DNA of 64,000 nt from Diploscapter coronatus (GCA_964036155.1 OZ038423.1:81855249-81919248), one strand, 5' to 3'. Counted from the first letter of the stretch, positions 32,734 through 46,800 are shown. Notes: a model not told the origin generated them from the letters alone. Made by a program: numbers and translations.

Positions 32734-33608
32734 TCCGGAAAGTCCTGTCCGATATTAACACATTTTCAATTATTTTATTTCTTTATTGAAACCTAACTTT
32801 AATCAATAATATAATCACCACTATTATCTACAACAGAACCCCGACGAATGAGGAGATCATTGATGTCCTTTGCCCAGAAATTGGGGGCTGCAAGTCAAAA
32901 AAGCTAGAGATCCCATTTTTTAGACCATGATAATTGTTGAAAAATTTCCCAGCCAATAATTTTTTTAAATTGCGAAAAGTGTCATAATTAGAAGGAGCGA
33001 TATCAGGGGAGTAAAGTGAGTAGGGTACCGTTTCCCAACCAAGCGTTTCTAGTTTGTTCTGGATCTCCTTTCCTAAATGAGACCAAGCGTTGATATGAAG
33101 CAAGTGGACATTCACACGTCCAGACCGATTTTCTCGGCTGACTTTGACCAGATTTTCGAGCTGATGAGTGTAGGTGGAGGCTGTGACCGTGGCAGCAATT
33201 CGAAGTATAGCATTCCCTCTGAATCCCGCCACCAGCAGAGGAGAATCTTGCGAGGGTGCAGGTCTGACTTCGCCACTGTTGGTGGCTCTGATCCACGTGC
33301 AATCCAAAAGGCAGTGCGTATGTTGTTCTCATAGAGGATCCAGCTCTCATCTCTAGTCATTAGATTTTTCCAAAATTCCTTTCGATGCGGACGGAGGAGG
33401 AAAGACCGGAAAATGTTTAACCCGGTGTTGATCCATTAGAGAGAATCGGAGCAAATTCCTATGCTCAGAATCGATGATGACATCTTATAGACCTCTTTTT
33501 ATTGCAAGTGTCATGACACCTCTACGATATTAGAATAACCATTTGCCATAGAAACGCTTTGATATATAAATACAAATTTTTGAAAGCCATCGGACAGGAC
33601 TTTCCGGA
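32734..33608 (-). mobile_element. Decayed, internally deleted mariner element
   Basis: Termini share the 20-bp inverted sequence TCCGGAAAGTCCTGTCCGAT (32734-32753 and 33589-33608). The minus strand keeps the C-terminal half of a mariner transposase in shifted frames: the first catalytic Asp region (TRDESWILYEN, about 33355) and LHPRKILLCWW, then YSPDIAPSNYD with the third Asp (about 33010). The usual second catalytic Asp context is replaced by INAWSH. The N-terminal DNA-binding part is missing, giving about 0.9 kb instead of the usual 1.3 kb. It cannot be autonomous. Confidence 0.85.
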
Positions 33609-34130
33609 TAACCTAATAGCCTAACCTAACCAGAGTTTTTTATGTGACGAATTAGCGAAAAAAATTTAATCGCCATATATTACATCGGTCCGAATAATTT
33701 TCGTCAAGTTAGGAAAAATATTTATGATCGTTTCTAAGTGGTGCTCATTTGTCGCTCGACAATGCTCATCGATCATCAAAATATGCTTTCGATGAATAAC
33801 TTTTTCGATGCCGAATCCAGAGAAAATACGGAATAACTAAATATGTGAAATCAAAATTGGAAAAAAAGAAAATTTGTAAAAGTAGTCACTTAAATTCCGA
33901 AAAAAATGGTTGCCTCTGACAAAGTAGAATTGACAAGAGAATCCCTTCCACATGCTATTGTGCTCAACGCGGTTACTTTTTTGGTAGCTACGCGCCTATT
34001 TTTACAAATTCTCAAAAATATTACCTGATTCCCTAATTGTGAGCAACATGTTTTAAATGAGAACGTTTTACCAATAATTATGTTATCTTAAATTTTAAAC
34101 TTCAAATAAAATTGACAATATAAATATTTT

Positions 34131-34258
34131 TAATTCGAGGCAACCCGGATAATTCGTTGCTTTCGATGCATCGCAGCATACTAAATAGTATGAAAAAATA
34201 TTTCTTCCTACCTGCCCTATGAGCTACGAAGCAACGAATTATCTAAATTGACGAATTA
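34131..34258. repeat. 128-bp inverted repeat in GT11 relic intron
   Basis: TAATTCG...GGATAATTCGTTGC at the left pairs with GCAACGAATTAT...CGAATTA at the right. MITE-like; no duplication determined. Confidence 0.6.
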
Positions 34259-34534
34259 GTTACCTAAAATATGATTTTCTTTAGATTCGTTATTAGAAGT
34301 AATTAAAAAGCAGTCATCGCTTTTTGAATAATCTTGAATATGAAAACTCGATAATACTATTAGAGCAAATATTGAAATAATAATAGCTGGAGTTAATAAA
34401 AAATCATATTTATCTTTTAGTTTTAAAAATGAAGAAAAAAATCTGTATTAATAATTCTTACCTTTAAAGGTGCAGCTCATCTTTTCATAAAATATTAGGA
34501 AAGTAAAAGCCCATTTTAAGAGACATTCCATGAA

Positions 34535-36136
34535 TAACCCGAACAAAATATAAAGAGTGGCCGAACAATTGCAAAAGTGTCCCGGATCCTAACCAAACTT
34601 ATATGGTGGATACACCCATGGACCCTAATCACAAAAATGGGGAGATCAGGCTCTGCCCCCAAAAGTGGGCGGGGCTAGGTGGGGGTCAAAGTTGGGTGTT
34701 TTGGCGATTTGACACCCCTCAGGGGATACAAAGAAAACTTTTTTGCTATCAAAGATTTTCGAAAAATTTAAAAAGAATGAACATGGTCATGGAATGTATT
34801 TTCTAAAATATAAGGTTTAGAGGGATCAGCCACTTGCTGGGTGTGGGAGGGGGTCCAAAAGCCAAAAGTTTTAAAAGTGGCAGTTTCAAAACATGCATAT
34901 TTTGCATAAAATCGATTTTCCTGAAAAAGTTTAGGAGAAGTTCCGAAAATCTAATGCTATATTCGGATTCTACGTATCAAATTACCTTAATATCAGTCAT
35001 AAAATCGATAAGTTAAGTATGTCACTTTTGAGAAAAAAACAATCAAATGGGCGTGGCCCGAGGATAGAATTTTACAAAATCGATCGGAAAAATTCAAACG
35101 ATACACCAATCGATAGCCCTGGAAAAACTAAGTAACTTTTGTGAAGACACCTCATGGTTATCTATTATGGTATGGGAGTGGTACCTCAAAAACCAAAATT
35201 TAATGTCAGTTTTCAAGAAAATGATACGAGAATATTGCTCTCCAGTCAATTTCGAGTCGGCTGATACCCATTTTGGTATATTATCACTCGAGTACCATAT
35301 GGGCGGTATACCATGGACCCATATGATATTATGGTAAAGTGGTAGCATAGTACTTTAGAAAGAAAAATGAAGTATTGTCCTTCAACTGCTATACCCCGAA
35401 AAGATTTTTCGAATTCGTTTGATTTTTTAAAAGTTATGAATTTTTTAATATTTTTGTCATTTTCATAGTTAGATCCGCTCAAACTGCTATACCATGCATA
35501 CCATAATAGATAACCATAAGGTGTCTTCACAAAAGTTGCTCAGTTTTTCAAGGGCTATCGATTGGTTTATCATTTGAGTTTTTCCGGTCGATTTTTGAAA
35601 ATCGACTCCCGGACCACATCCATTTGATCGTTTTTTTCTCAAAAATGTCCCGCCTAATTTATCATTTTTAGGACTGATATTAAGGTAATTTGATACGTAG
35701 AATCCGAATATAGCATTAGATTTTCGGAACTTCTCCTAAAATTTTTCAGGAAAATCGATTTTATGCAAAATATGCATGTTTTGAAACTGCCACTTTTAAA
35801 ACTTTTGGCTTTTGGACCCCCTCCCACACCCAGCAAGTGGCTGATCCCTCTAAACCATTATATTTTAGAAAATACATTCCATGACCATGTTCATTCTTTT
35901 TAAATTTTTCGAAAATCTTTGATAGCAAAAAAGTTTTCTTTGTATCCCCTGAGGGGTGTCAAATCGCCAAAACACCCAACTTTGACCCCCACCTAGCCCC
36001 GCCCACTTTTGGGGGCAGAGCCTGATCTCCCCATTTTTGTGATTAGGGTCCATGGGTGTATCCACCATATAAGTTTGGTTCGGATCCGGGACACTTTTGC
36101 AATTGTCCGGCCACTCTTTATATTTTGTTCGGGTTA
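34535..36136. repeat. 1.6-kb palindrome (fold-back element)
   Basis: Inverted arms of about 635 bp (34535-35172, 35501-36136) start TAACCCGAACAAAATATAAA on both strands and differ only at scattered bases. The loop is about 330 bp. The mirrored reading frames at 34834-35016 and 35654-35836 are a consequence of the inverted arms. Single-arm or diverged relatives lie at 12237, 17549, 22736 and 26060. Confidence 0.9.
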
Positions 36137-36149
36137 CTCAAAGAACGCG

Positions 36150-37480
36150 TCTTAAGAGTGAATGTCACTAAGGACCAAAGTCGGTGTTTCCAGGGGTCCG
36201 TCGATTTAGCTGATTTTCACAGGATTTGTTCAGTTTTTCACGCTGATTCTCATAGTGCTATCCGTTTTTCAGAAAACTTATCGTATGCAGGATTACGGTA
36301 GCTTAAAGTTTTGACAGATCCGACCTCGGAAAAAATTCATAACTTTCTTATTTCTGAACCAAATCGAATGGGATTTTCAATATTAGATAGTCCATGAAAA
36401 ACTCTACAAATAATGTAACTACAACCATCTGCTAGGGCCAACAGTTTCCCGCCAAAAAAATAATTTCCGAAAAAGTGACTCTGGCCGACTGCAGTTTTTC
36501 ATTTTTTTACCCAAATTAGAGTTTCGACCCCAAGCTGGAAATTGACTTATTTTGTCGAAAATTAAATTCTCCATCTGAATATGTAAAAATCTTCAAAAAA
36601 AAGGGTCGTCGAAACCACGAAAAATGCGTCCGAACGCATAAAACCAGGGTGATTATTACATAGCATCAACTTTGACCCCCCATAACTTTCTTATTTCTGA
36701 ACCAGATCGAATGATTATATTTTTATTTTGTCGATTTTGAGTAGGAGAATAAAAAAAATATATAAAGAAAATTTTTAGAAATTAATTTTTGCGGTAAAAA
36801 TTATCCGAAGTTACCCTATATACCCATACTGTGTTTACGCCTAAATTACGTTGGGAAAAATTCGTCCTTCTACTATGTTGTGTAGATGGACATGGTGAAC
36901 AACTTTTGTTCCAAGACTGACCTCGGAATTCACATTCGTATGAGCTCCAGAATTTTTTGAAGTATAATGGTCAAATTCAGCATAATGCCTTTATAGTACA
37001 AATTTTCAAAAAATCGTATCTCCCTATGTATGCGCATTCTAGAATAAGTTCTGGAACAAAAGTTGATCAACTTAAAGAGCTCTACAAGATTTCATGAGAA
37101 ACTCCGACGTTAACTCACATTACATTTGTAAATACAATACGGGTATATAGGGTAACTCAGGCTAATTTTTTCTCTCCAAAATTAATTTCTAAAAATTTTA
37201 TTTTTATTTTATTCTCCTACTCAAAATCGACAAAATAAAAATATAATCATTCGATTTGGTTCAGAAATAAGAAAGTTATGAATTTTTTTCCGAGGTCGGA
37301 TCTGTCAAAACTTTAAGCTACCGTAATCCTGTATACAATAATTTTTATGAAAAATGGATAGCACCATGATGATCAGCGTGAAAAATTGTACTATATGTGT
37401 GAAAACCAGCCAAGTCGACGAACCCCTGTTCCGCACCCCTTCCTTACGACTTTGATTTTTCCTGACATCCACTCTTAATG
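36150..37480. repeat. Second palindrome abutting the first
   Basis: Left arm (about 36163-36400) and right arm (about 37200-37475) pair through GCTACCGTAATCCTG, GACAGATCCGACCTCGG and TTGGTTCAGAAATAAG. Pairing resumes further in (ACCCTATATACCC near 36820 and GGGTATATAGGGT near 37141). The left side has an extra block of about 350 bp with an internal duplication of the TTCTTATTTCTGAACCA segment. A relative of its outer arm occurs at 41335-41400. Confidence 0.75.
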
Positions 37481-37825
37481 AAATTCGTAGAAGGAAGTGA
37501 TTGAAAAATTCACTTCCTCTATTCTCAGGAACATAATTCGTTGATAAGGATACCAAATAGCCAAATGTGTCATCAAAACGAGCTGTCATAATTCAATTAA
37601 AAACAGGAAATAAGAAATTCAAGGAGAAAATATATTACGCTTGCATTTTAGCTAACGATGAATGAAACAGGAGCATCGGAACAATGGATGCGGAACTTAA
37701 TTCAAATTTATTGGAATTATGCATTCATCTGATGCTCAATAACATATAGAGGTGAAAAAGGAGAACTATAAATATGGGATGTAACGAATGGTGGAGCGTC
37801 GTAAATTTAGCACATAAACTCAGCA
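37481..37825. other. Upstream region of the giant repeat gene
   Basis: Unique sequence, no repeat recognised. An acceptor (AAACTCAG, ending 37823) lies 2 nt before the ATG, which suits SL trans-splicing; promoter elements not identified. Confidence 0.4.
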
Positions 37826-40800
37826 ATGAGATATTTGCTAATCTCAGCCAGCATTCTATTCTGGATATTAATATCGTCAATAGACGGTGGGATCTATGGA
37901 GGATATGAAACTCAGGTCAGTAATATTGTCATTTTTGAAGATTACTCAAGCATTAGGAGTAATACTTGAGTAATCTACGATGCTGTCAGCATTGATAATC
38001 AACTAGAGTTGGAAAAGTTGTAATTATCAGAAGTGTAAATGCAAAATGAGGTAAACTGCACTATTCTTTGCTGTATAATTTACAGTAAAGTACAATGCAG
38101 TTTGAAGATTGCTGTGCAATCTGAAAAAGAAAACATTAGCATAAAATCTTCGACGAATACTAGCAAATGATCAGCTCCGTTGTTTATCAAAGCATCAAAT
38201 TTATACTAGGTGGCACTCACCACAAAGTCTAGTGAGAGGAAAGTATTCTTTTTGTGTGCATACTGTTCGCTGCACCTTTCAACAGTATGTAGCACGAAGA
38301 ATACTGATCATCAACTAGACTTTGCAGTGTATGCAGACCTCATAAATGTCTATCCTCTGATGCTAATGAGCTTGAGTGGTTAAATAAATGATTACTGGCA
38401 ACTTTGGATGATCAATTGTGATGAGTAATTGCATCATTCGAACTAATTAATTTTTCGAAGATGGAAGTGGCTTCTATTTAGCTGTATTAGGAAGTGTACA
38501 ACAGTTGATCATAAACTATTTTATCCTTCAATTACAGTTAGATAGGAGCTAGTTTATTTATCGAAGTTATTAGTTTTCTTAGACGAAGAAACATTCCTTC
38601 ATAAACGGTAAGTTTGTTAGAGAAACGAAAATAGGTGAAGCAGTTCTCCAAGCGAGTATCTATGATATCATATTCCCCATTTTTTCTTTTTTATAGATGT
38701 TTTCGCTTTGAGTATGAGTAATGTTTTTCCTATGTTAAATAATTTTAGAACGCGGATACTGGCGGCGGTTCATATAGTGGAGGCAACTCATATGACAATG
38801 GCTATGCAGACTACAATGCACCACAAGCCTACATCTACGAGGAATATCCGATGTCTTCCGAGTCATATGAGTCGTCGTCGTCGTCGAGTGAATCCAAAGA
38901 AACTAGTAAGCTCTACAAACATGTATAAAATTCAAAATTCCTGCAATTGAGCATATGAAGTTTGCAATATAAATAATTTTAGAATGTAAAAAATGTCCTT
39001 CTGTGAAGATCCTGGACCTGCCAAACGGTAGCTTGCCAAAAGGATTCAACGAATTTCCGCCTACATTCAAGTAAGCCTTCGCTTTTTACTGAATAAAAAA
39101 AACTTTTGATTTATTATGAATCTATTTTTATGAAAAGAGATCAAAATAAGGTTAAGCATCAGCTTTATTCCCGACAAAGCAATTTTTACAAATATCTGAA
39201 TAATTTTCTTCCCAGTGATAAACGAATTTTTCACAGTGAGTAAATCTGGTGAAACTTTTGAATCACTCAGTATGCCAATATTTTCTTTTCATGTTGAACA
39301 TTTAGATACATCAAGAAGAATGGCTGCAAAGCTGTAAAAATATCATGCATAGGCAGCTCTCCTTCAGAACTCGTTGTCAATAATCCGAAAGGCACTGGTG
39401 ACAATTCGAATCAGACATATCCTGGAGCAAGGGTATTTTTTACTTTTTTATATCCAGATCGAACTAAAAAATTAGCATTTGTTTTATATTTGCTAGTTCT
39501 TCCATTTATGGTATACATATTCAGATGAAACTTTCCAATTTTATGATTAGTTTATCCTAATAGTTCTACAAAATCTTTACCAGATCAGTTAATCACGAAT
39601 GACTAAAACAGTATAAAGAGAAAAAAAAACTACTGATGCAAAACTATTGCGAGTCGCTAACATTCGAAATAATAGGTTGTTGCACGTGGGAACTCAATCA
39701 GAGTATTAGCCAAATGCAATGAGAACGGAAAATGGGTCGTAAAGGATTTGAAAAATCTGCATATCATTTTCGACCATGCGGTGTGTGTTGCTAAAACTCC
39801 AGGTTTGATATATTTTAATTTTTGAAAAATTATGCGATACAAAGTTTTCTTTGTGTTCTCGCACAATATCGTCAAGATAGACCACCATTTACCTAGTACA
39901 TGAAGGGGTGCCCCTCCCTTACAAAAGGGTGCGGGGTCGGTTCGACTTTATTACTGCGATGAGGGACCAAAACCCTATCCACTCCCATATTCCTTACTAG
40001 CCGAAGTTCAATTCATAATCAGAGCTGTTATTCGCAATTAGCAAATTTTAGATGATGTTAAAAAATATATCAAACTAGACTTCAGTCGACCGCCTCGCGA
40101 CCTTCCTCGTCTAGGACTTTTGCGAGGCAAAAGTGTAAAACAAAACAATATCAAACCAAAACAACACTAACACTAACACCACAACTCCAGCACCAAAATA
40201 AAATGTTTAAAAAATTAGCATGAATTGCATTTGTTGCAATTCTCATTTCCATGCTCACTCTCTCGCATCATCAAAATTTAGAAGTTGATAGCTCTCTCCT
40301 CCTGAAAATGCATCAAATCATAAAATTAAAATAGCGATTTTCTTTACTTTTACATTTAATTTTGTATCCCGTTAATTTGCTAATTTGTATCAAATTCGAA
40401 AGTCAAAACTACAAATTACCTATTCATTGACTCACCTTGCTCATAACCCTTCATGTTTTACATATTCAAAATTTGCATTATGCGCTTCTATTTGAAAAAT
40501 ATTTATTGTGGAAATATTATCATGTTGTAAGCTATACAAAAATGCGAAAATAATAGGCCTACAGTCTTTGGCGACCGGCTAGTGCAGAATAGAGCAAAAA
40601 TAGATTACAAAGCAGTACAGATACAGTGACAGAATACAAAGTAGTGACAGATGCAGAATAGTGGCAGAATAAAGAAGTCGGACTTTTATTGAAAGTTGTC
40701 AGAAAATAATCCTTCTCATTCTACTCCAACCCGAGTGTTAATGGCCGATTTATTACCAATTCTCTACCTTTTATGCATTTTCAAAGCTCTTCTATATGAA

Positions 40801-43800
40801 AACTTAGTACCAGTCAGAAATTGCAATTGAAAGTTTTCATTTCTCTCCATGTCTAGTTGCATCCCAATATCAGGACCAATTCCAGACACCAAACATCCGA
40901 CCGACTTTCATTGTTGAGGAAGCAGTAATGAACTCTCACATCCATCAATTTTCACATACATTCAACTTAGATAAGACAGTAGAGAGAGGACAAAGAAGAG
41001 AGCTCACCAGCGAAGTAGCGAATACTGTCGGTAATGACCTCTCAAAGTATTTGTAAATTTTGTTGTCGAAATTAGCATATTAGTTTTTTGGCCAAAAGTA
41101 CCTAAAATGAAGATAAAAATCGTCGGAAAAGTTACGCTACACAGGATACAACTGAGATCCATCAAACGGTATATCTATCATACATGGGGCTACGATAGAC
41201 AGGCGGTTAGAAATCAGCTTGAACGCACAAATACACAGACACATTTTACAAAAAAATACCAAAAAGTAAGATGCCAGTAAAAACCAAAGTCTTAACAAAG
41301 TCGGTCGGAACAAGGTCTTCCGATCGGGCTGATTTTCACACCATATGCGCAGTTTTTCACGCTGATTCTCATAATGTGGTCCGTTTTTCATAAAAAAAAA
41401 TGCAAGTGGGCGGAGTTATGTTAATTTTGAGTGTTTTAAGACCTCCAGTCAGAAAAAATTCTTATCTTTAGTTATACTGATCCGTTTTTCACGCGGTTTT
41501 TTGCTACAATCCTGTCTAACCCTATAGAATCCTAGAAAAATACTTCCATGATTTTGTCTTCAAATTGGGAATATCACTTGCGCTCTCTACATATAGCAAG
41601 CAAAATAAAATTTTTTTTCATCCCTAAGATAGCTTGACTCACCAAGCATAACATACTATTTGTTCAAAAATTTTTTAATTTTAGATTAAAAAATACAAAA
41701 ATTTCTTTCGAGACATGTCAATATGAGAAATCAAAATTTGGGGGAATTATATGAAATAGCGTAAGATTGATCGCGATTCTAACATTTTGCAGTTGATGCT
41801 AGATTGAAAAATAATGCCACATCTTCATCCACCTGAGGTGATTTATGAAAAAATTTCATTTTACTGGAATCATGCAAGTTCCTGGCGACATTAAGTAGTG
41901 GCACGCAACTATCTTAAAATTCTACCTGGTCGCGAAACACACAGGATCGTTCCGACTTTATCTTTTTTACATACTTATACAGCCCAGGTTCATCAAATCT
42001 TGTTTCAATCGTTTTCATCCCACATTTTGACGATATTTTATAGAAAATAATTAGTAGAAAAAGTTCCAAAATCGAATTTTCGCAAAATTGGGTGATAAAT
42101 TTTTTTCAAAAATTTTCTCTCAGCTTATAAGAATATTTTTTACAGAAATTTTTAGTGTAGCTATATCGCATAATGCTAAAATCAATTTAGAAAATTATCC
42201 CAAGTTATCTGAGCTTATAGTTCGCCAGTAATTAGCACACGAATAAGTGCGATAATAATTTTCCGCATCCTGTAGTGATTTGGCTTCTGCCCCTTCATGA
42301 AAGTCGACTTTATCGACAAATGACGTGATCATCTACTTTAGATATATGCGCTGGATGTAAGGTTACTGACGATAGTAAAATGGTGAAGAGTGCCGATGTG
42401 AGTAAAATAATATTTTCCGTTGTGATAGTTTCTACGAATTTGTAAAACGTATTCCAATTCATTTACATTTCAGCCCGCCTACAAATGTGGTGCATTAACG
42501 CTGAATTCGATCGGAGGAACAGTGACTACTGATACATCTGGTGGAAAGTGCACGTATGCTAGAATTTGTATTTAGTAAATAAAACATTGAATTCTTAGCA
42601 AGAACGTTAAATGCCAGGACGGTTTTACTAATGTTCATGTAGTCAAAAATGGTCAATGCGTTGAAACTCCGATAACGAAGACAGGAACAGGCGCAACGTT
42701 CACATGCCAAGGTGACAAATATGTTTACACCGACGGTAGCACAACCTATAATGTCGACCAAGTTATTTGCGTCAAAGGTTTGTCTTGAATCAGCGCCATA
42801 AAATGGACGTGATCTATTTCAGATATATGCATTGGATGTACTGTTGCTGACGATAGTAAAATGGTGAAGAGTGCCGATGTAAGTAAAATAATATTTTCTA
42901 TCGTGACAGCTTTCCGAACCAATGAGAGAAATAATATTTTCCGTTGTGACAGTTTCTACGAATTTATGTAAAAATTACTCCAACTTATTTATTTCAGCCC
43001 GCCTACAAATGTGGTGCATTAACGCTGAATTCGATCGGAGGAACAGTGACTACTGATACATCTGGTGGAAAGTGCACGTATGCTAGAATTTGTATTTAGT
43101 AAATAAAACATTGAATTCTTAGCAAGAACGTTAAATGCCAGGACGGTTTTACTAATGTTCATGTAGTCAAAAATGGTCAATGCGTTGAAACTCCCATAAC
43201 GAAGACAGGAACAGGTGCAACGTTCACATGCCAAGGCGACAAATATGTCTACACCGACGGTAGCACAACCTATAATGTCGACCAAGTTATTTGCGTTAAA
43301 GGTTTGTCCTGAATCAACGCCATAAAATGGACGTGATCTATTTCAGATATATGCATTGGATGCACTGTTGCTGACGATAGTAAAATGGTGAAGAGTGCCG
43401 ATGTGAGTAAAATAATATTATAATACACTCCGATAAAATACCATAAATGTGCTATGCTTGCTTAGTGACTTGCTTTCCTCATATTCAATGTGGTGGTTCT
43501 GCGCTCTAGCGCCAACCACTTGTCGCAAAAGGCGAAAAAACGAAAAGTGTTCAGTTTGCTTGTGCGAGCTCCTTACGGAGTGGTCGCTTTCCTTTTTTCG
43601 CGGAATTATCGATTTTATCGAAATTCCAGCTTTTCTCTTCAGTCCCGTACGGTTCTGCCGAACCGGGATGATTCCCTTCAGTTCCTTGACGGTTCTACCA
43701 AACCGGGACGATTGCCTTCATTCCCTTCGTCTCGCATTACCTCGAGACAAGGAAGATTTTAGGATAAATTTCATTTCTCCTAAAATTCGGTTTTCCACTT

Positions 43801-46800
43801 TCCGCCCATTATCAGCGAATTTCGTCAGTTTCTGATGTTCCGAAACAACTGGCGTCGATATCAGCGCTCGCCTTCAAATACTCTGCACAAGGGCCTGTTT
43901 TTTCACTCTGAAATTTGAATGATAGTTGTCGAAAAGACGACGTTTTTCCTTGTTGCTACATGGAAGCAACTTCATCCTAAAATTTGAAAGTCACTTGTTG
44001 TAACAAATCAGCGCCTCTACACATTCCAGCTGTGTCTCTACGCAGCAGAGTGACAGTCGTCAGAGAGGCGCAGACTCGGCAATTTCTTCGAGGCCTAAAA
44101 TCCGGCACTTCTACGATCATCGGTGCTCGAGTGGATCAACTCCCTGATCGGGTTAGAGCAGTTTAATTTTCTCTTTAAAAAGGAGAACTAAAAGTGGGTT
44201 CATGATGGTCAGCCTAAAATATCTATTTGACACTGCTTCAATCCGAATTCCAAAAAACATTCGACGATTTTGTTTAAATGTTGGAAAACAGCAAGTCCTT
44301 AAACCGACTTTTTCTATCAATCTAAAATAGGAAAATTCGATCATGAACCTGATTGAAACATTCTGGAAATTCTTTGCTGAAGAATTGAAATTCTCCCCTT
44401 TCAGTGCTCAAACACTCTGATGGGCTCTACGACGCAACTCGCTCCGAGGGGGGCGCGTCGGGATGATGGAACGACGGCCGAACCAACGGCGTCGACCGGA
44501 ATGGCCGGTCAAAGACACGAAAATTCTTTAAAACAAAAGTACCAGAATGTCTTGGCAGGGAGAAGTCAGTACTTTGCTAGGATGCCAGTCTGAGCAAATT
44601 CCTCCTAGTTTTGTTCTCTAGAATTAAGCAGCCCAGGATACTAAAATTTCTTGAGAATCGGCACTCCTCAATAGGCCCGCGTTTTTCACGCAGCTCTTTT
44701 CGAATGATTGCAATTGTAGCGCGTCTACGAATTCGCAAAATTTTGGTTGCTGCAATTTCTGATTTCTTTCTGGCAATAGTTGCTTTATCAAGCAGAAATC
44801 TCTTTGAAAGTGAAATTTTACGGCACAATTATCTGGCCGCTACTAGAAATTAACCTTTCGGTTCTAACAATTACTGTAATTCCCTAGACAGGGATCAAAG
44901 CAGGCTATTTGTTTTCCGATGAGTCTTGTCATAGCGTCTCTCCATGCGTTAGGAGTAGGATTATTATCACGCTAGATCTCATGCATCTGAGTGAGACAAT
45001 TCTCGTTTGAAACTCGGCCTTTCTCGTCATAGCTGTTCAGCATTTCAAATTATCACCTGAGGTTTCTTCAAACAATAGGTCGCTACGCTTGAATCTTCTA
45101 GAGAGATACTCCAATTCTCTTGACTCTAATTTCGAGTTGTTAGATCACCTGTCTAGTTTCTGCGCTGAAGTTGAGAATTAGGACCAGTTCCTTCAGCCCC
45201 AAATAAGTGGGAAAGCAGACAGTCTAGATCCTGATATTACCAGCTTCTCATTAGCCTAGAATGAAACAACTCATATTTTTGGCGTAGGAAATGTTCACTA
45301 TTGCAAGACGCAAACAGAATTCTAATCGCTAGCAGATAAAGTTTTCGTTTTGTTGAAAACTACTCTGAAGGACGACGAAATCAATAAACTTGGATAAAAA
45401 GATCCTTTCTTCAGAAAATAAGCGATTTTAGCCAAAATCCTTAGGCTATTCTTTCCCCTTGCTCACGCAAACGATTAGTAATTTTTCGTAGCTTCGATCA
45501 GAAGCAAGACACATTGGAATGATAGTTTTAAAACGTGTCATGTGAAAATCCTTCAAAAATTCTGCTTTCGCAAATCGTTAATTTTAATCAGACAGATTCC
45601 ATCGGAAGCAATGCCTTCTCCAATGACAGTCCACTTTTATCAAAGTCTTTCTGTGAACGTTTCGAATTGCTAACGCCTTCAATCGAATTAAAAATCTTGC
45701 TAGTTTGACAAGTCGTCCGAAGCAAAAGTCAATTCAAGTGGCAATTCGACAACTTGCCTAGGAGAAGTCTCTTATTCTCTCTTGATGGGCTATTTCATTC
45801 GCACAGCTGATGAAATTTTTGAGTTATCATGAATTCAGTCTGAGGAAGAAGCTCAGATTTTGAACTGCCCTAAAACATTCTTAGGCACTCCGGGTCGCAT
45901 AATTGATCTGATTCTCACTGCTATCTTCTTATCTTATCTAGGATAAGGATTTTCAATGGATCATCTTGAGAACGCGACTTTTCACAAATCAATACTGAAC
46001 TCTGTCGCTAATCAGAAGGATACTCTTCTCTTTGCAAGTAACTCGTAACTAGAGGATTATATTGCAGTCAAGGCTTCTGGATCTGATAAGCTCTTGTTAG
46101 AAAATATTCTAGAACTTCTAGATATATGTAGAGCGCGATACATGTCTTTCATTTCACACAGATTGGCAGCAGTGCTTTCTGTTTAGGAATACTTGTTCTT
46201 TATAAAAGATCTCATATGCTAACCTCGGCTGGTTTCTCTTGAACTGATAAGGCTCATAGCCTAATTTTCGAGCTTTAGTATTTGGATTTTCCCATTCAGG
46301 GCATTTTCATTAGGCTCAATCTTGATTCATTACAGTACGCCTAATGGACGATAGGATGAAATGAGCAGCTCTTTACGCTGATAGCATATCATTTCACTAA
46401 TGAGTTCTCAACAGTGGCGTTTCTCTTGAACTAAAGTCTAACCTAATCTAGGTTACTTCCTTCTCGGGTACTAGAGATATAGAATAATGTTACGATATAG
46501 TACTCCTACTTATCCGAGAATAGATCGAAATGGGAAATATTTCCCTAGTGACATTCATTTCTTATCAAAGATGGCTCAATAGAAGAATTTCTCTTAATCC
46601 CAAGACTGGTCCAGGAATTATTTCTCGGATACCGGAGAACAGAGAAGAATGTAGAAAAGATTCAACTTCTTCGGATACCATTCTCTGTCTAATTCTCCAT
46701 TAGCAAAGACTCTTTCGAGCCAAACAATAGATTCCATTGGATAAAACTTCCGCACATCGCGTAACGAAGTAAAGTCTTGATTGATAAGATCCTCTTTCTC

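Larger units (their letters stand above)
31484..34480 (-). pseudogene. GT11-like (alpha-1,2-fucosyltransferase family) pseudogene
   Basis: Minus-strand exon-like blocks: 34462-34480 and 34264-34413 (ATG and a signal anchor, PAIIISIFALIVLSS), about 33896-33953 (VRGNH), 33672-33836 (IFPNLTKIIRTDVIYG), 32509-32600, 32309-32467, 32145-32262 (CIHVRLTDHF), 32020-32109 (YNDFIIFGDD) and 31484-31729 (AITSM, HRKNSVII). These match the nematode GT11-like family in order; CIHVRLTD stands where the HxRRxD-type donor motif is expected. The junctions 32509/32467, 32309/32262 and 32145/32109 are still splice-perfect. Damage: in-frame stops at 31699, 31693 and 31630, no usable donor after 33672, unclear phase around 33900, and a mariner relic at 32734-33608. 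Partial exon preservation suggests fairly recent loss. Confidence 0.75.

Noticed and set aside
32828..33307. Functional mariner transposase gene
   Set aside because: The N-terminal half is missing, frames are shifted and the second catalytic Asp context is lost.
34603..36068. Two pairs of identical ORFs around 34.6-36.1 kb as duplicated genes
   Set aside because: They are mirror images produced by the palindrome arms and have no start context or splice signals.
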